In this document: positions 27,343 to 36,348 of the stretch, piece by piece | Numbering within the stretch: position 1 is the first letter of the stretch | Layout of the letters: every line of letters begins with the position of its first letter | Assembly (NCBI GenBank): GCA_903642295.1 | Contig: CAHJWO010000007.1 | Location: 1-36,394, forward strand | Source: PVC group bacterium | GTDB taxonomy: Bacteria > Verrucomicrobiota > Verrucomicrobiia > Chthoniobacterales > SZAS-18 | Length of the DNA stretch: 36,394 nt | Direction: 5' to 3' | The notes under the pieces: model-generated | The model's database searches: none | Told to the model about the DNA's origin: nothing | What the model saw: only the letters and a program-made list of their open reading frames with translations | Translations under genes and position numbers: made by a program

Positions 27343-29584
27343 ACAGCGCCCGCCCGATCAAAGCCAGCACCCCGGTCAGCGACAACAGCGCGAGAATCAT
27401 TCCATAAAAAACGGCGCGGGGCGCGTAGCTCAAAACAAGCTCCCCGCTGCTCCCCGGGGGGATTTCCACGGTGGGCATCAGCCCTCGAAACGACCCGACC
27501 GGCAGCAACTTCCCGTTCAGCCTTGCCTGGTATCCCCGGTAATACGGCCGGCTGAACGCGATCAATCCCGCCGCGCTGCCCGGCGGTAGTTTCACGTCGG
27601 CCACCACCCTCTGCCGGGTGTCTTCGACCACCCTGACCTCTACCGGCGCATACCGATCCGGCAGCCCGGGTTCCGCCGACGCCCACGACCGCACGCTGCC
27701 GAGCGGTGCGCCCCGCCGCTGGTAGATGTCGCCCTCGTCAAAGCTTTTGATCATTTCCCACGTTTCCGCCGGCGGTCTCGCCGGGGTCTGGTAATCATGC
27801 GTGATGATAATGGCATCCACGCCCAGCCTCGCCAGCAAACCGTCCGCCCCCGCCTCTTCGTTCAGCAGCCGCGCGCCCGTCGCCTCCGGCACGTTGCCGT
27901 GCGTTTCCACCGCAAACGCCTTGCCCACGCCTTCGGACATAATCGGGCTGTAACCGTTGAGCATCCGCACGCCGGCGTACATCCCCATGCTGCCCATGCG
28001 CACGACCGCGCCAAACCTTGGCGGCACCTGCCAAACCCGATAAAATTGGTCTGGCTCGCGGTACAAACTCAGGTAAAGGCGGTCCCGCGTCAGCGGTTCG
28101 ATTTCCGCCAGATTCGCCTCTGCGGGATACAACGGTAGCCCGCTGTTGGTTTGGGCGTAACGGTAGGTTCCCCACAACCCCGCGAGGACGGCCAGACTCG
28201 CTCCCCACAGCCGCCAGCTTCGCCGGACGGGCAGGGTGGCCACCGCTGCCCACCCGGCGGCCGTCGCCAGCGTCCACGGCGCGATGCGATCCGTCAGCGG
28301 ATCAGGATTCCCGGTGTGGGTTACACCCATCGCCAGCCAGGTCAAAGCGACGGCACCCGTGGCCCACAGCCCGGGATTTCTCCGCCACGCGCCCCCCCGC
28401 GTCCGGCTCGCCAGCAGGTGCAATGCCTTCCCACCCGTCAGCGCCAGCACGAGATGGAACAAAGGGAGCCAGCGAAAACTCCATCGGAAAAGGCCCGGAC
28501 TCGGCAGCAAACACAGCAACAGCACGAGACCCAATAACCCCAGTTCCCACCGCAGCGCTCGCCATGCTCTCCTGCCCACGCACACCAATGCCGCCACGAG
28601 TCCGGCCAGCGGGACAAATCCTCCCGCCAGTTCCAACGCTCCGTGCGGACACGGAAGATTCGCAAAGTCCGGCCACGGCGTCGTCCAGTTGGGCAGGATC
28701 AAACCGGGTAGCGACGCCACCGGCACGGTCCACGCGAGGTTCCCCGTACCCACGCCGTGCTGCGACCGGCCCGATCCATGCACCGCATCCAGCAGTGACA
28801 GCCAGGCCGGGGCCGATAGCATCAGCCCCAGTCCCCAACCGGTCGCCAGCGTCCGCCACCCCCGCCACCAGCCCACGCCGCCGGTTCTCAGCCCCAGCCA
28901 GAGCGTGACCAGCCCGAGCATGACAACGGTGTACGGAAACCCGCCCGCCAGCAGCAGGTAAACGAACGGTACCGGCAGCAAAAAGCGCAGCCTCGTCCAC
29001 CGCGACCCTTCCACCCCGCTGCCGCCTTCCCACTTCCGCCTTCCCACTTCCCGCAGCGCCACCTCGAACGCCCACCAGCACCACGGCAGCCACGCGTGCG
29101 CCGCCAGCGCGCCGAACCAATCGGTCGCGCCCCAACCCATTTCCCACCCGTTTAGCGCCGCGATGACCGCCACGCCCAGCGCCAGCGGCGCGGGCAGCTT
29201 CCGCCCCCTCGCCAGCAGGTAAGCCCCCGCCGCCAGCACAGCTAGATGCGTGACCGAAAGCGCCGCCGCCCGCTGCGCGAACGTCATGGAAAACTTCCAG
29301 ATCACCACGACCACCGCGTTCACGAACAGCGAGAAGGTTCCGTATTGGTACTCCCCCGCCAGATTGCCGCACGCCCAGGAGTACGGACTCAACAGCGGCC
29401 AGTGTCCCTCCCTCCACGCGCGCGCCACGTCGGCGAATACCGGCAGGATGGAAATCTGGTAATCGTCGTTAAAAAAGACGTTTGGATTTGCCCGCAGCAG
29501 GTGCAGACAAAAAAGCACGGTCACCAGCGCAGCCGCGCCTGCCCCGGCGAACACTCCACGATTTTTCAACGACTGAATTGGCAT
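27329..29584 (-). CDS. YfhO-like multi-pass membrane protein (GT-C type)
   Basis: 751 residues with roughly a dozen transmembrane segments and a large C-terminal soluble part. The first loop, NDDYQISILP near residues 39-48, places paired acidic residues right after the first helix, as in GT-C glycosyltransferases. The family pattern matches YfhO proteins, which use undecaprenyl-linked sugars to glycosylate teichoic acids in Bacillus. The final helix is at about 725-745. The 3' end overlaps the serine hydrolase. The glycosyltransferase role is inferred; an inert membrane scaffold cannot be excluded. Confidence 0.82.
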   Translation of the reverse strand: MPIQSLKNRGVFAGAGAAALVTVLFCLHLLRANPNVFFNDDYQISILPVFADVARAWREGHWPLLSPYSWACGNLAGEYQYGTFSLFVNAVVVVIWKFSMTFAQRAAALSVTHLAVLAAGAYLLARGRKLPAPLALGVAVIAALNGWEMGWGATDWFGALAAHAWLPWCWWAFEVALREVGRRKWEGGSGVEGSRWTRLRFLLPVPFVYLLLAGGFPYTVVMLGLVTLWLGLRTGGVGWWRGWRTLATGWGLGLMLSAPAWLSLLDAVHGSGRSQHGVGTGNLAWTVPVASLPGLILPNWTTPWPDFANLPCPHGALELAGGFVPLAGLVAALVCVGRRAWRALRWELGLLGLVLLLCLLPSPGLFRWSFRWLPLFHLVLALTGGKALHLLASRTRGGAWRRNPGLWATGAVALTWLAMGVTHTGNPDPLTDRIAPWTLATAAGWAAVATLPVRRSWRLWGASLAVLAGLWGTYRYAQTNSGLPLYPAEANLAEIEPLTRDRLYLSLYREPDQFYRVWQVPPRFGAVVRMGSMGMYAGVRMLNGYSPIMSEGVGKAFAVETHGNVPEATGARLLNEEAGADGLLARLGVDAIIITHDYQTPARPPAETWEMIKSFDEGDIYQRRGAPLGSVRSWASAEPGLPDRYAPVEVRVVEDTRQRVVADVKLPPGSAAGLIAFSRPYYRGYQARLNGKLLPVGSFRGLMPTVEIPPGSSGELVLSYAPRAVFYGMILALLSLTGVLALIGRALFTRG

Positions 29585-29806
29585 GACAGCACGCCCACCT
29601 TACTGCGCCCACCGCGTCCCGACAGAACCTTTGCAAGAAATCGTCCTGCTGCGAAGCGGCCCCAAAACCAGGTAGGGAGGTCTCTCCGAGACCTTCCCTA
29701 TTGGGCCCCAGGCCCCTCTGGATGAAGCAGCCTCCCGGCTCCCGCCCACCCCCGGTCGGGTAAACAAAAAGATGTTTCCCGGTGAGGAAAACACCTGCTC
29801 CGCTCT
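29585..29806. other. Gene-free stretch with a bulged hairpin
   Basis: No gene is seen. A palindrome TAGGGAGGTCTC (29673-29684) pairs with 29688-29700 around a 3-nt loop, with one bulged base. It is followed by GGGCCCCAGGCCCC. No U-run follows on either strand, so it is not a classical terminator. It is more like a dispersed palindromic repeat. Confidence 0.55.
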
Positions 29807-29911
29807 CTTCAGCCTTCAGCCTTCAGCCTTCAGCCTTCTACCTTCTGCCTTCTGCCTTCTGCCTTCAGCCTTCAGCCTTCTGCCTTCTGCCTTCTGCCTT
29901 CTGCCTTCCGC
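29807..29911. repeat. 15-unit heptanucleotide tandem array (CTTCWGC)
   Basis: 105 bp consisting of 15 consecutive 7-bp units. The order is CTTCAGC x4, CTTCTAC, CTTCTGC x3, CTTCAGC x2, CTTCTGC x4, CTTCCGC. It ends 5 bp before the stop codon of the Gfo/Idh/MocA gene. In two frames it produces meaningless Leu/Pro/Ser/Phe repeats, so it is not coding. Seven is not a multiple of three, and the array is likely to vary in length between strains. Confidence 0.95.
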
Positions 29912-29916
29912 TTCCC

Positions 29917-31047
29917 CTACCCCTCCGGCGGCGCTGCCTTCACCATTTCCCCTGGCTTCACCGGACTCAGTTTCATGATCTGCCCCCGGTCGGGCCGCTG
30001 CTTGCGAATCAACGGCGGTACCGCCACCGGCCTGCCTGTCTCCAGCGACTCCTCAATCGCCTTGATGACCCGCACGTCCGCCAGCCCTTCCTCGCCATCC
30101 GGCTCCGGATGCTTGTCGTCCAGCACGCAGTCGGAGAAATACTTCGTCTCCCCGCCGAAGTGGTCGCTGCGGCCATAGGTTTTGTCCGACTCTTTCTCGC
30201 CCACGGTCAGTTTGTGCGTGAGCCCCTTTTGCCACGTGAATCCCGGTGTCACCTCTAAATCCCCCTCCGTGCCGACCACCCGATACTGACCCATCGGGTT
30301 CGCGCCGTAGGAAACGGTAAACGTCCCCAACCGATCCCCCGGGAACTTCAAGATGGCGGTGACCATTTCCTCGATCTCCGCGAAGCGCGGCTCCGGCTTG
30401 CTCGCCCGGAAAGCAAACACCTCGGTCGGCTCGGCCTGAAAAATTTGCCGCACGGCGTTGATCGGGTATGGCCCCATGTCCGGCAGCGGCCCCGCCCAGT
30501 TGCCGTTCGCCGTCCGCGAATTCTCCGCCGATACCTGCTGGGTGAACACACTGCTGAAAATGCGCGGGTCGCCAATTTTACCCGACCGCACGGTCTCCAG
30601 CGCCTCGATGGTCGCTTCCTCGAAGTGCAGCCGGTAGGCGATCATGAGCTTCGCGCCGCTCTTGTCGCTGGCGTCGATCATCTTCTGGCAATCCGCTTCC
30701 GTTTCGGCCATCGGTTTTTCACACAGCACGTGCACGCCTGCCTCCAGCGCCTTGACCACAAAATCCGTGTGCTTGGAATTTGGCGTGGCGAGGTAGATGG
30801 CGTCGATGTGGCCCGAGCGCAGGAGGGCGTCGTAACCATCGTAGTCGGTGACGTGCTCGATGCCGTACTTCTTGGCCAATTCCTGGGCCTTCTCGGCGTC
30901 GCCGGTGACGAGCGCCGTCATCACGGAGTTGCCGGTGTGCTCGACACCGGGCATGAAATCTTCCTGGGCGATCCAGCCCGCGCCGACGACGGCGTAGCGG
31001 ACCTTGCGGCCATCGGCCCGGTCTCTGAAAGGGTGCAGCAAGCTCAT
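29917..31047 (-). CDS. Gfo/Idh/MocA-family NAD(P)-dependent oxidoreductase
   Basis: 376 residues from ATG 31047. The N-terminal Rossmann motif VVGAGWIAQ has G22/G24, and the catalytic Lys is in CEKPMAET (E110-K111-P112). The C-terminal beta-sheet domain follows ([22 protein letters not shown]). Such enzymes oxidise sugars or polyols; glucose-fructose oxidoreductase-like members exist, but the substrate is not clear. No exported-protein signal is seen, so it is cytosolic. It is divergent from the oxoprolinase gene, with three small hairpins in between. Confidence 0.93.
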   Translation of the reverse strand: MSLLHPFRDRADGRKVRYAVVGAGWIAQEDFMPGVEHTGNSVMTALVTGDAEKAQELAKKYGIEHVTDYDGYDALLRSGHIDAIYLATPNSKHTDFVVKALEAGVHVLCEKPMAETEADCQKMIDASDKSGAKLMIAYRLHFEEATIEALETVRSGKIGDPRIFSSVFTQQVSAENSRTANGNWAGPLPDMGPYPINAVRQIFQAEPTEVFAFRASKPEPRFAEIEEMVTAILKFPGDRLGTFTVSYGANPMGQYRVVGTEGDLEVTPGFTWQKGLTHKLTVGEKESDKTYGRSDHFGGETKYFSDCVLDDKHPEPDGEEGLADVRVIKAIEESLETGRPVAVPPLIRKQRPDRGQIMKLSPVKPGEMVKAAPPEG

Positions 31048-31119
31048 GGTAATCTCGGGTTTTCGGTTGGGATGATCGTGGATACGGCAAAGTCCTAATC
31101 GGCTCACGGCGCTCCCGCT

Positions 31120-31267
31120 GCCTTACGGAAATGCGCGCCGATTGTAAGGCAGGCGCTCCGCCTGCCGCATGAGACCGCTCTCCGTTGGCAAGCGAAACGC
31201 TTGCTCCACGATAAAGAAGCCGTGTCCTTCCCTCCTTCCAATCTGCGAAAATCTGCGTAATCTGCGG
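31120..31267. repeat. Cluster of three hairpins and a short AATCTGCG repeat
   Basis: In the 260-bp divergent intergenic region: GCCTTAC/GTAAGGC (31120-31126 and 31144-31150), GGCAGGCG-CTC-CGCCTGCC (31148-31166) and GCAAGCG-AAA-CGCTTGC (31188-31204). Then AATCTGCG occurs at 31240, 31250 and 31259. These resemble dispersed REP-like palindromes rather than operators. No promoter is evident. Confidence 0.7.
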
Positions 31268-31307
31268 ACAATTCCCCGCTCTGCCGTCTTAAAAATCCCC
31301 GTCGCCG

Positions 31308-34300
31308 ATGCAATACGACCCCGCGCGGTGGCGCTTCTGGATCGACGTGGGCGGCACTTTCACCGACTGCATCGCGCGGCGGCCGGACGGCAGCCTCCGT
31401 ACGCACAAGCTGCTCAGCACCGGACGGTATCCCACCCGCGCGCACCCCGATTCCAACCGCCTCCGCTGGATCGACCCGGCGCTGGCGGCGGCCCCGGACG
31501 GTTATTTCAACGGCTATACCCTGCACTGCCCATTGCCCGAAAGCGGTTGGGTGGAGCGGCAGGTTGCCGCCCACGTTGCCGCCACCGGCAGCCTCGCTTT
31601 CGACGAACCTCTCCCCGCCCGTCCCGCGGACCACACCCCGGGCGAACTTGTTTCCCACGAGGAGGCCCCGGTCGCCGGCATCCGGTGGTTGCTAGGTGCC
31701 CGCCTCGACGAAGCCCTCGGCGCGCTCAGTGTCCGCCTGGGCACCACCCGCGCCACCAATGCCCTCCTGGAACGTCGCGGTGCGCGCACCGCGCTCGTTA
31801 CCACCGCCGGTTTCGCCGACGGCCTGCGCATCGGCTACCAGGATCGCCCACACCTTTTCGACCTCCACATCCACCAGCCACCCGAACTTTACGAGATCGC
31901 CGTCGAGATCGCCGAGCGCCTCGCCGCCGATGGCTCCGTTCTCCACCCCCTCAACGAGGCCGCCGCCCGCACCGCGCTCATCACCCTCCGCGCCATCGGC
32001 ATCGAATCGCTCGCGGTGTGCCTGCTCCACGCCTACCGCAACCCGGTCCACGAACGCGTCCTCGGCGCCATCGCCGCCGAACTCGGGTTCCCGCATGTCT
32101 CGCTCTCCCACCACGTCAGCCCGCTCCCGAAGTTCATCTACCGGGGCGACACCACGGTCCTCGACGCCTACCTCACCCCCGTCCTGCGCGATTACTGCCG
32201 CCGCCTCGCCGCGCAGCTTCCCGACGCCGACCTCCGGTTTATGACCAGTGCGGGCAGCCTCGTCACCCTGGACAATTTCAGCGGCAAGGATGCCATCCTC
32301 AGCGGCCCCGCTGGCGGCGTCGTCGGCACCGCGCACACGACGGACCGCGCCGGTCTGGCACCCGCGTTTGCCTTCGACATGGGCGGCACCAGCACGGATG
32401 TCAGCCGCTGGAACGGCGAAAGCTTCACCCGCCGCTACGAGGCCGAAGCCGCCGGTTCGCAGATCCGCCGCCACCGCCTGCAAACTTCGATGCTCGAAAT
32501 CGAAACCGTCGCCGCCGGGGGCGGTTCGGTGTGCTGGTTCGACGGTGAAAAACTGGCGGTCGGCCCGCGGAGCGCCGGCGCCGACCCCGGCCCCGCCTGC
32601 TACGGGCGCGGCGGCCCCCTCACGGTCACGGACCTCAATTTTTACCTGGGCCGCATCCCCCGATTTCCCTTCGCGTTGGACCTCGCCGCCGTCGAAACCC
32701 GCCTCGATGAGTTGATTGTCCAAATCACGGCGGCTCCCGCGTCTCCGCGTTCATCCTTTTCCCGCTCCGGCCTTGCCGCCGGTTTCCTGCGCATCGCCAA
32801 TGCCGCGATGGTCGCGCCGATCAAGAAACTCGCGGCCTCGCGCGGCGACGATGTCCGCACCCACACGCTCGTGGCCTTCGGCGGCGCGGGCGGCCAGCAC
32901 GCCTGCGCTGTCGCCCGTGGTCTCGGCATGACGCGGGTCCTTTGCACCTCGCACGCAGGCGTTCTCAGTGCGCTGGGCATTGGCCTCGCGGGGATCACAA
33001 AATTCGCCGGGCAGGCTCTCACCCCCGCCGACGACCCCGCCACCGTCTTCGCCGCCCTCGAATCCCACCTCCGCAGCCAATTCGCCGCCGAAGGCATTTG
33101 CGCCAGCCTCCTCGCCCCACCCCGCCGCACCCTCGAAATGCGGTACCAGGGTCAGGAAACGCGCCTCCCGATCCCGGAACCCGCCGACGGTGACTTCCCC
33201 GCCGCGTTCGCCCGCGAGCACCAGCGCCTGTTCAACTTCACCTTTCCCGGCCGCGCCATCGAGAACTACGCCGCCCGGGTCGAATACTCTACCGTCACAG
33301 ACCGCCTCCCTGCTGACCCCATCGTTTCCCTATCCCACCAGCCAAAACCCGCTTTCGTCACACAAACATTGTTTGATACCGTTCGCAAACCTACCAATGT
33401 TTACGAACGAATCACACTAGGTCCAGGGATGCGGATAAGCGGTCCGGCTATCGTGTTGGAATCGGTCGCTACTGTCGTCATAGAACCCGGCTGGACCGCC
33501 GAAGTCACTGCCCAGAATGACCTCCTCCTGACCACCACCGTTTCCGCGACGCCTGCGACGCCTGCGACGCCCGCGACAAAAACACCGCATTATTCCGAAT
33601 TTCCGCCGGACATCGTCGAACTCGAACTTTACCACGGTCGCTTCACCTCCATCGCCGAGCAGATGGGCGCGGCGCTCCAGCGCACCGCGCTGTCCACCAA
33701 CGTCAAGGAACGCCTCGACTTCTCCTGCGCCCTGTTCGATGCCACCGGCGCGCTGGTCGCCAACGCCGCGCACATCCCCGTCCACCTCGGCGCGATGCAG
33801 GAATGCGTGCGCTGCCTGCGGGCCGACGTGCCCGACCTTCGTCCCGGCGAGGTGTACATCACGAACGATCCTTTTCGCGGTGGCAGCCACCTCCCCGACG
33901 TGACGGTCGTCACCCCCGTCTTCACCGATGACTCGCCCCGGCCCGCCTTCTTCACGGCCAGCCGCGCGCACCACGCGGAGATCGGCGGGATCACGCCTGG
34001 CTCGCTCCCGCCCGGCGCGACCAGCCTCGCGGAAGAAGGCGTCCTCCTGCGCGCCTTCCGCTACGACACCACCCACGCCGCCGGGAGCGACGCCGCCCTC
34101 CGCTCTCTTCTCCTGTCCGGCCCATACCCCAGCCGCAGTCCGGACGAAAACCTCGCTGACCTCCACGCCCAGATCGCGGCCAACCAGACCGGCGTCCTGC
34201 TGCTGCGAGAACTCATCGCGCAACAGGGCTTTCCCGCCGTCACCGCCTACGCCGGTCACCTTCAGCGCACGGCCGAGCGCCTGATGCGCGCCGCTTTGCA

Positions 34301-35327
34301 AAAGTTTGTTGGGCAGGCGCTCCGCGTGGCACCAGATGACGCTTCGCGGCTTCCTTGCACCTCCCCGATTCCCGTGGAATCCGTGCCGAACGATGCGACG
34401 GACGGAGAGCCCGCCCCACCGCCAGACCTCGTCCGCACGTTCCGCGATACGCTCGATGACGGCACCCCCATCGCCCTGACGCTCACCGTCCGCTTCGACG
34501 GCACCGCGCACTTCGACTTCGCCGGCAGCGCACCCGTGCATCCCGGCAATCTCAACGCCAACCCCGCCATCGTCGCCAGCGCGGTCATCTACTGCCTGCG
34601 CTGCCTGTTGGGCGAACCAGTCCCACTTAACGCCGGTCTGCTCGCACCCGTCGAAATCATCATCCCATCCAACACCCTTCTGCATCCCCCCGGCCACGCC
34701 GATCCCCGCCAGTGTCCCGCCGTCGGCGGCGGCAACGTCGAAACCAGTCAGCGGCTCGTGGACGTGATCCTGGGCGCGCTCGGCCTCGCCGCCGCCAGCC
34801 AGGGCACCATGAACAACCTTCTCTTCGGACGCGGTGGCCCCGACGCCTTCGGCTACTACGAAACGGTCGGCGGCGGCTCCGGCGCGACTCCCGCCGGCCC
34901 CGGGGCGAGCGCGGTCCACGTCCACATGACCAACACCCGCCTGACCGACCCCGAAGTCCTGGAAACCCGTTACCCCGTCCGCCTGCGAGAGTGGTCGATC
35001 CGCCACGGCAGCGGCGGCGCGGGCCGATCTCGGGGCGGCGACGGCATGGTCCGCGAACTCGAATTCCTCGCCCCCCTGTCCGTTTCGCTCCTGACGAACC
35101 GCCGTCTGACCGCCCCCTACGGCGCGGCGGGCGGACAGCCCGGACAACCGGGCCGCAACCTCCTGCGTCGCTCCGGCGAAACGAACTTTACGGACCTCCC
35201 GCCCGCCGGAACCATCGAAGTCCAACCTGGCGACATCCTTCGTCTGGAAACCCCGGGGGGCGGCGGCTGGGACCCGGACGTTGGGATGGCCAATCCCTCA
35301 GCGAAAGCGTTGAATACAAACTCCTGA
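31308..35327 (+). CDS. Fused hydantoinase/5-oxoprolinase (HyuA-HyuB)
   Basis: 1339 residues. Residues 1-690 are the HyuA part, with DVGGTFTD at about 13-20 and [11 protein letters not shown] as the two ATP-binding motifs. A linker of Ala/Thr/Pro follows at about 747-760, encoded by a 9-bp repeat. The HyuB part then begins at [13 protein letters not shown] and includes [11 protein letters not shown] and the C-terminal Gly-rich PGGGGWDP. Eukaryotic and some bacterial 5-oxoprolinases are fused this way and split 5-oxoproline to glutamate with ATP. Related enzymes act on hydantoins, so the substrate is inferred. The ATG at 31308 lacks a Shine-Dalgarno sequence. Confidence 0.93.
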   Translation: MQYDPARWRFWIDVGGTFTDCIARRPDGSLRTHKLLSTGRYPTRAHPDSNRLRWIDPALAAAPDGYFNGYTLHCPLPESGWVERQVAAHVAATGSLAFDEPLPARPADHTPGELVSHEEAPVAGIRWLLGARLDEALGALSVRLGTTRATNALLERRGARTALVTTAGFADGLRIGYQDRPHLFDLHIHQPPELYEIAVEIAERLAADGSVLHPLNEAAARTALITLRAIGIESLAVCLLHAYRNPVHERVLGAIAAELGFPHVSLSHHVSPLPKFIYRGDTTVLDAYLTPVLRDYCRRLAAQLPDADLRFMTSAGSLVTLDNFSGKDAILSGPAGGVVGTAHTTDRAGLAPAFAFDMGGTSTDVSRWNGESFTRRYEAEAAGSQIRRHRLQTSMLEIETVAAGGGSVCWFDGEKLAVGPRSAGADPGPACYGRGGPLTVTDLNFYLGRIPRFPFALDLAAVETRLDELIVQITAAPASPRSSFSRSGLAAGFLRIANAAMVAPIKKLAASRGDDVRTHTLVAFGGAGGQHACAVARGLGMTRVLCTSHAGVLSALGIGLAGITKFAGQALTPADDPATVFAALESHLRSQFAAEGICASLLAPPRRTLEMRYQGQETRLPIPEPADGDFPAAFAREHQRLFNFTFPGRAIENYAARVEYSTVTDRLPADPIVSLSHQPKPAFVTQTLFDTVRKPTNVYERITLGPGMRISGPAIVLESVATVVIEPGWTAEVTAQNDLLLTTTVSATPATPATPATKTPHYSEFPPDIVELELYHGRFTSIAEQMGAALQRTALSTNVKERLDFSCALFDATGALVANAAHIPVHLGAMQECVRCLRADVPDLRPGEVYITNDPFRGGSHLPDVTVVTPVFTDDSPRPAFFTASRAHHAEIGGITPGSLPPGATSLAEEGVLLRAFRYDTTHAAGSDAALRSLLLSGPYPSRSPDENLADLHAQIAANQTGVLLLRELIAQQGFPAVTAYAGHLQRTAERLMRAALQKFVGQALRVAPDDASRLPCTSPIPVESVPNDATDGEPAPPPDLVRTFRDTLDDGTPIALTLTVRFDGTAHFDFAGSAPVHPGNLNANPAIVASAVIYCLRCLLGEPVPLNAGLLAPVEIIIPSNTLLHPPGHADPRQCPAVGGGNVETSQRLVDVILGALGLAAASQGTMNNLLFGRGGPDAFGYYETVGGGSGATPAGPGASAVHVHMTNTRLTDPEVLETRYPVRLREWSIRHGSGGAGRSRGGDGMVRELEFLAPLSVSLLTNRRLTAPYGAAGGQPGQPGRNLLRRSGETNFTDLPPAGTIEVQPGDILRLETPGGGGWDPDVGMANPSAKALNTNS

Positions 35328-35388
35328 GCGCTCTGCCTAAACGTATCTTTACCCCGGAAGAGTATGCCATGCTGGAGGAGAAGGCTCC
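35324..35388 (+). pseudogene. Remnant of a Uma2-family (DUF820) endonuclease gene
   Basis: A short in-frame segment reads [20 protein letters not shown], matching the N-terminal start of Uma2 proteins (a PKRxFTxEEYxxLE-type opening). It begins with CTG overlapping the oxoprolinase stop (CTGA) and is cut at the left inverted repeat of the IS1-like element. Its continuation is not seen beyond the right repeat. No ATG/GTG/TTG start is available nearby. Either the gene was truncated by the insertion, or the start uses CTG. Assignment rests on only about 20 residues. Confidence 0.5.
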
Positions 35389-35403
35389 GGTAGTGGCTAT
35401 CGA

Positions 35404-35847
35404 TTAAATGATAAGCTGCTGGTTGTACTCGTGAATGAACAGGCCCAGGGCAAGATCGTGCATCCGCTCGCATTTGGAGAAGGAGAGCGTTTTGCGCACG
35501 AAGCGGCCCGGTCGCTGACGCAGGGTGCCGTTCCAGCGTTCGCCGTGGTTGGTCTCGCCCTGAGCTTTGCCGCACGAGCGGTGCGTGCGCTTGGGGAACA
35601 CCCCCTCGTCGGCCAGCCAGAAGTCGCTGCGGGTCGCCCGGCAGCGCTCCTCCGGCGGGAGGCGCTCGCGCAAGGAGCGGGCACTTTCGACCGAACGATC
35701 CCCTACGAAGAAGGCCACGATTTGGCGGGTCTGGCGGCAGCGCGCGATCCACACCCAGCGGGCGTTGGCCTTGGAGCCCACGAAGCTCCAGAGTTCGTCC
35801 AACTCCAGCATATCGCCCGCCATGGTCGGCAGAGCTTCGGCTTTTTT
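35404..35847 (-). CDS. insB: IS1 InsB-like DDE transposase part
   Basis: The frame opens after a TGA that overlaps the A7 run, reading KKAEALPTMAGDMLELDELWSFV; an ATG is at 35823. The DDE residues are the D of ELDELWSFV, the D of the VGDRS region and the E of HGERWNGTLRQR. The stop TAA is at 35404. This frame is displaced from the InsA frame by +1 (equivalently -2). In IS1 a -1 shift is used, so a one-base change, or slippage to A6, is needed to fuse both. Confidence 0.88.
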   Translation of the reverse strand, partial: KKAEALPTMAGDMLELDELWSFVGSKANARWVWIARCRQTRQIVAFFVGDRSVESARSLRERLPPEERCRATRSDFWLADEGVFPKRTHRSCGKAQGETNHGERWNGTLRQRPGRFVRKTLSFSKCERMHDLALGLFIHEYNQQLII

Positions 35848-36103
35848 TCAGCCAGCCCGAGGGGGTGTTGCGCGCCACGCCGAAGACGCGCTGGGCGGCC
35901 CGCAGGCTCAGACGCTCGGTGGCCACGGCCCGCCGCACCTTGGCCTGGCGTTCCGGGGCGGCCTCGCGGCTCTTGGAATGCAACACCCGGCACGCTCCAC
36001 AGGCCCGGCAGCGGAACGGTTGGTGGCCGCAGGCGTTCTTGCCATTTATGACGAGGCGCTCGCTGCCGCACGCCGTGCAGCACGGGGCAGCTTGCGCCAC
36101 CAA
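35842..36103 (-). CDS. insA: IS1 InsA-like zinc-ribbon/HTH protein (N-terminal transposase part)
   Basis: TTG at 36103 (or GTG 36100) starts a frame with CTACGSE and CRACG zinc-ribbon pairs and NGKNACGHQPFRC between them, then a helix-turn-helix (LSLRAAQRVFGVARNTPSGWLKK). It matches IS1 InsA in order and length. Beyond the A7 run at 35848-35842 this frame stays open far outside the element and is no longer transposase-like, so the domain ends there. It gives terminal-repeat binding and repression in IS1. Confidence 0.85.
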
Positions 36104-36348
36104 AGAGGATTACCTTGCCATCACTCATCCTCGCCGATAACCCCCTGTCTGTCATTTAACCAATAGCCAATACCCCCCCCACGAGGATCGGGTATTGTTA
36201 GGTCCCCGAGGCTTGGCGTGGAGCAAACCTGGGAGTCGCGTCTCGTCCGCTTTGTCCAGTCGTCAGCCTTTCAGGCACCGACCGTGGAAGGGAAGAGTAG
36301 AAAAACGATTGTACGCTCCTGATTTTCCGGCATTTTACCTCGAAAAGC

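Larger units (their letters stand above)
35389..36174 (-). mobile_element. IS1-family insertion sequence (786 bp)
   Basis: The terminal inverted repeats are 23 bp (35389-35411 and 36152-36174), matching at 20 of 23 positions. The length is close to IS1 (768 bp). Inside are a zinc-ribbon/HTH InsA-like frame and a DDE InsB-like frame on the minus strand. No target-site duplication of 8-9 bp is evident beside the repeats. The element follows a short Uma2-like remnant. Confidence 0.9.

Noticed and set aside
29807-29911. CRISPR array
   Set aside because: Pure 7-bp tandem units without spacers.
31169-32548. 459-codon plus frame overlapping the oxoprolinase start
   Set aside because: Arg/Pro-rich out-of-frame translation of the real gene.
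33417-35225. 602-codon minus frame opposite the oxoprolinase
   Set aside because: Gly/Ala/Val-rich antisense shadow with no domain; the plus frame carries HyuB motifs.
35117-36103. 328-codon frame through the IS1-like element into the oxoprolinase
   Set aside because: Only the first 87 or so codons are transposase-like; the rest is an open but out-of-frame read past the A7 run.
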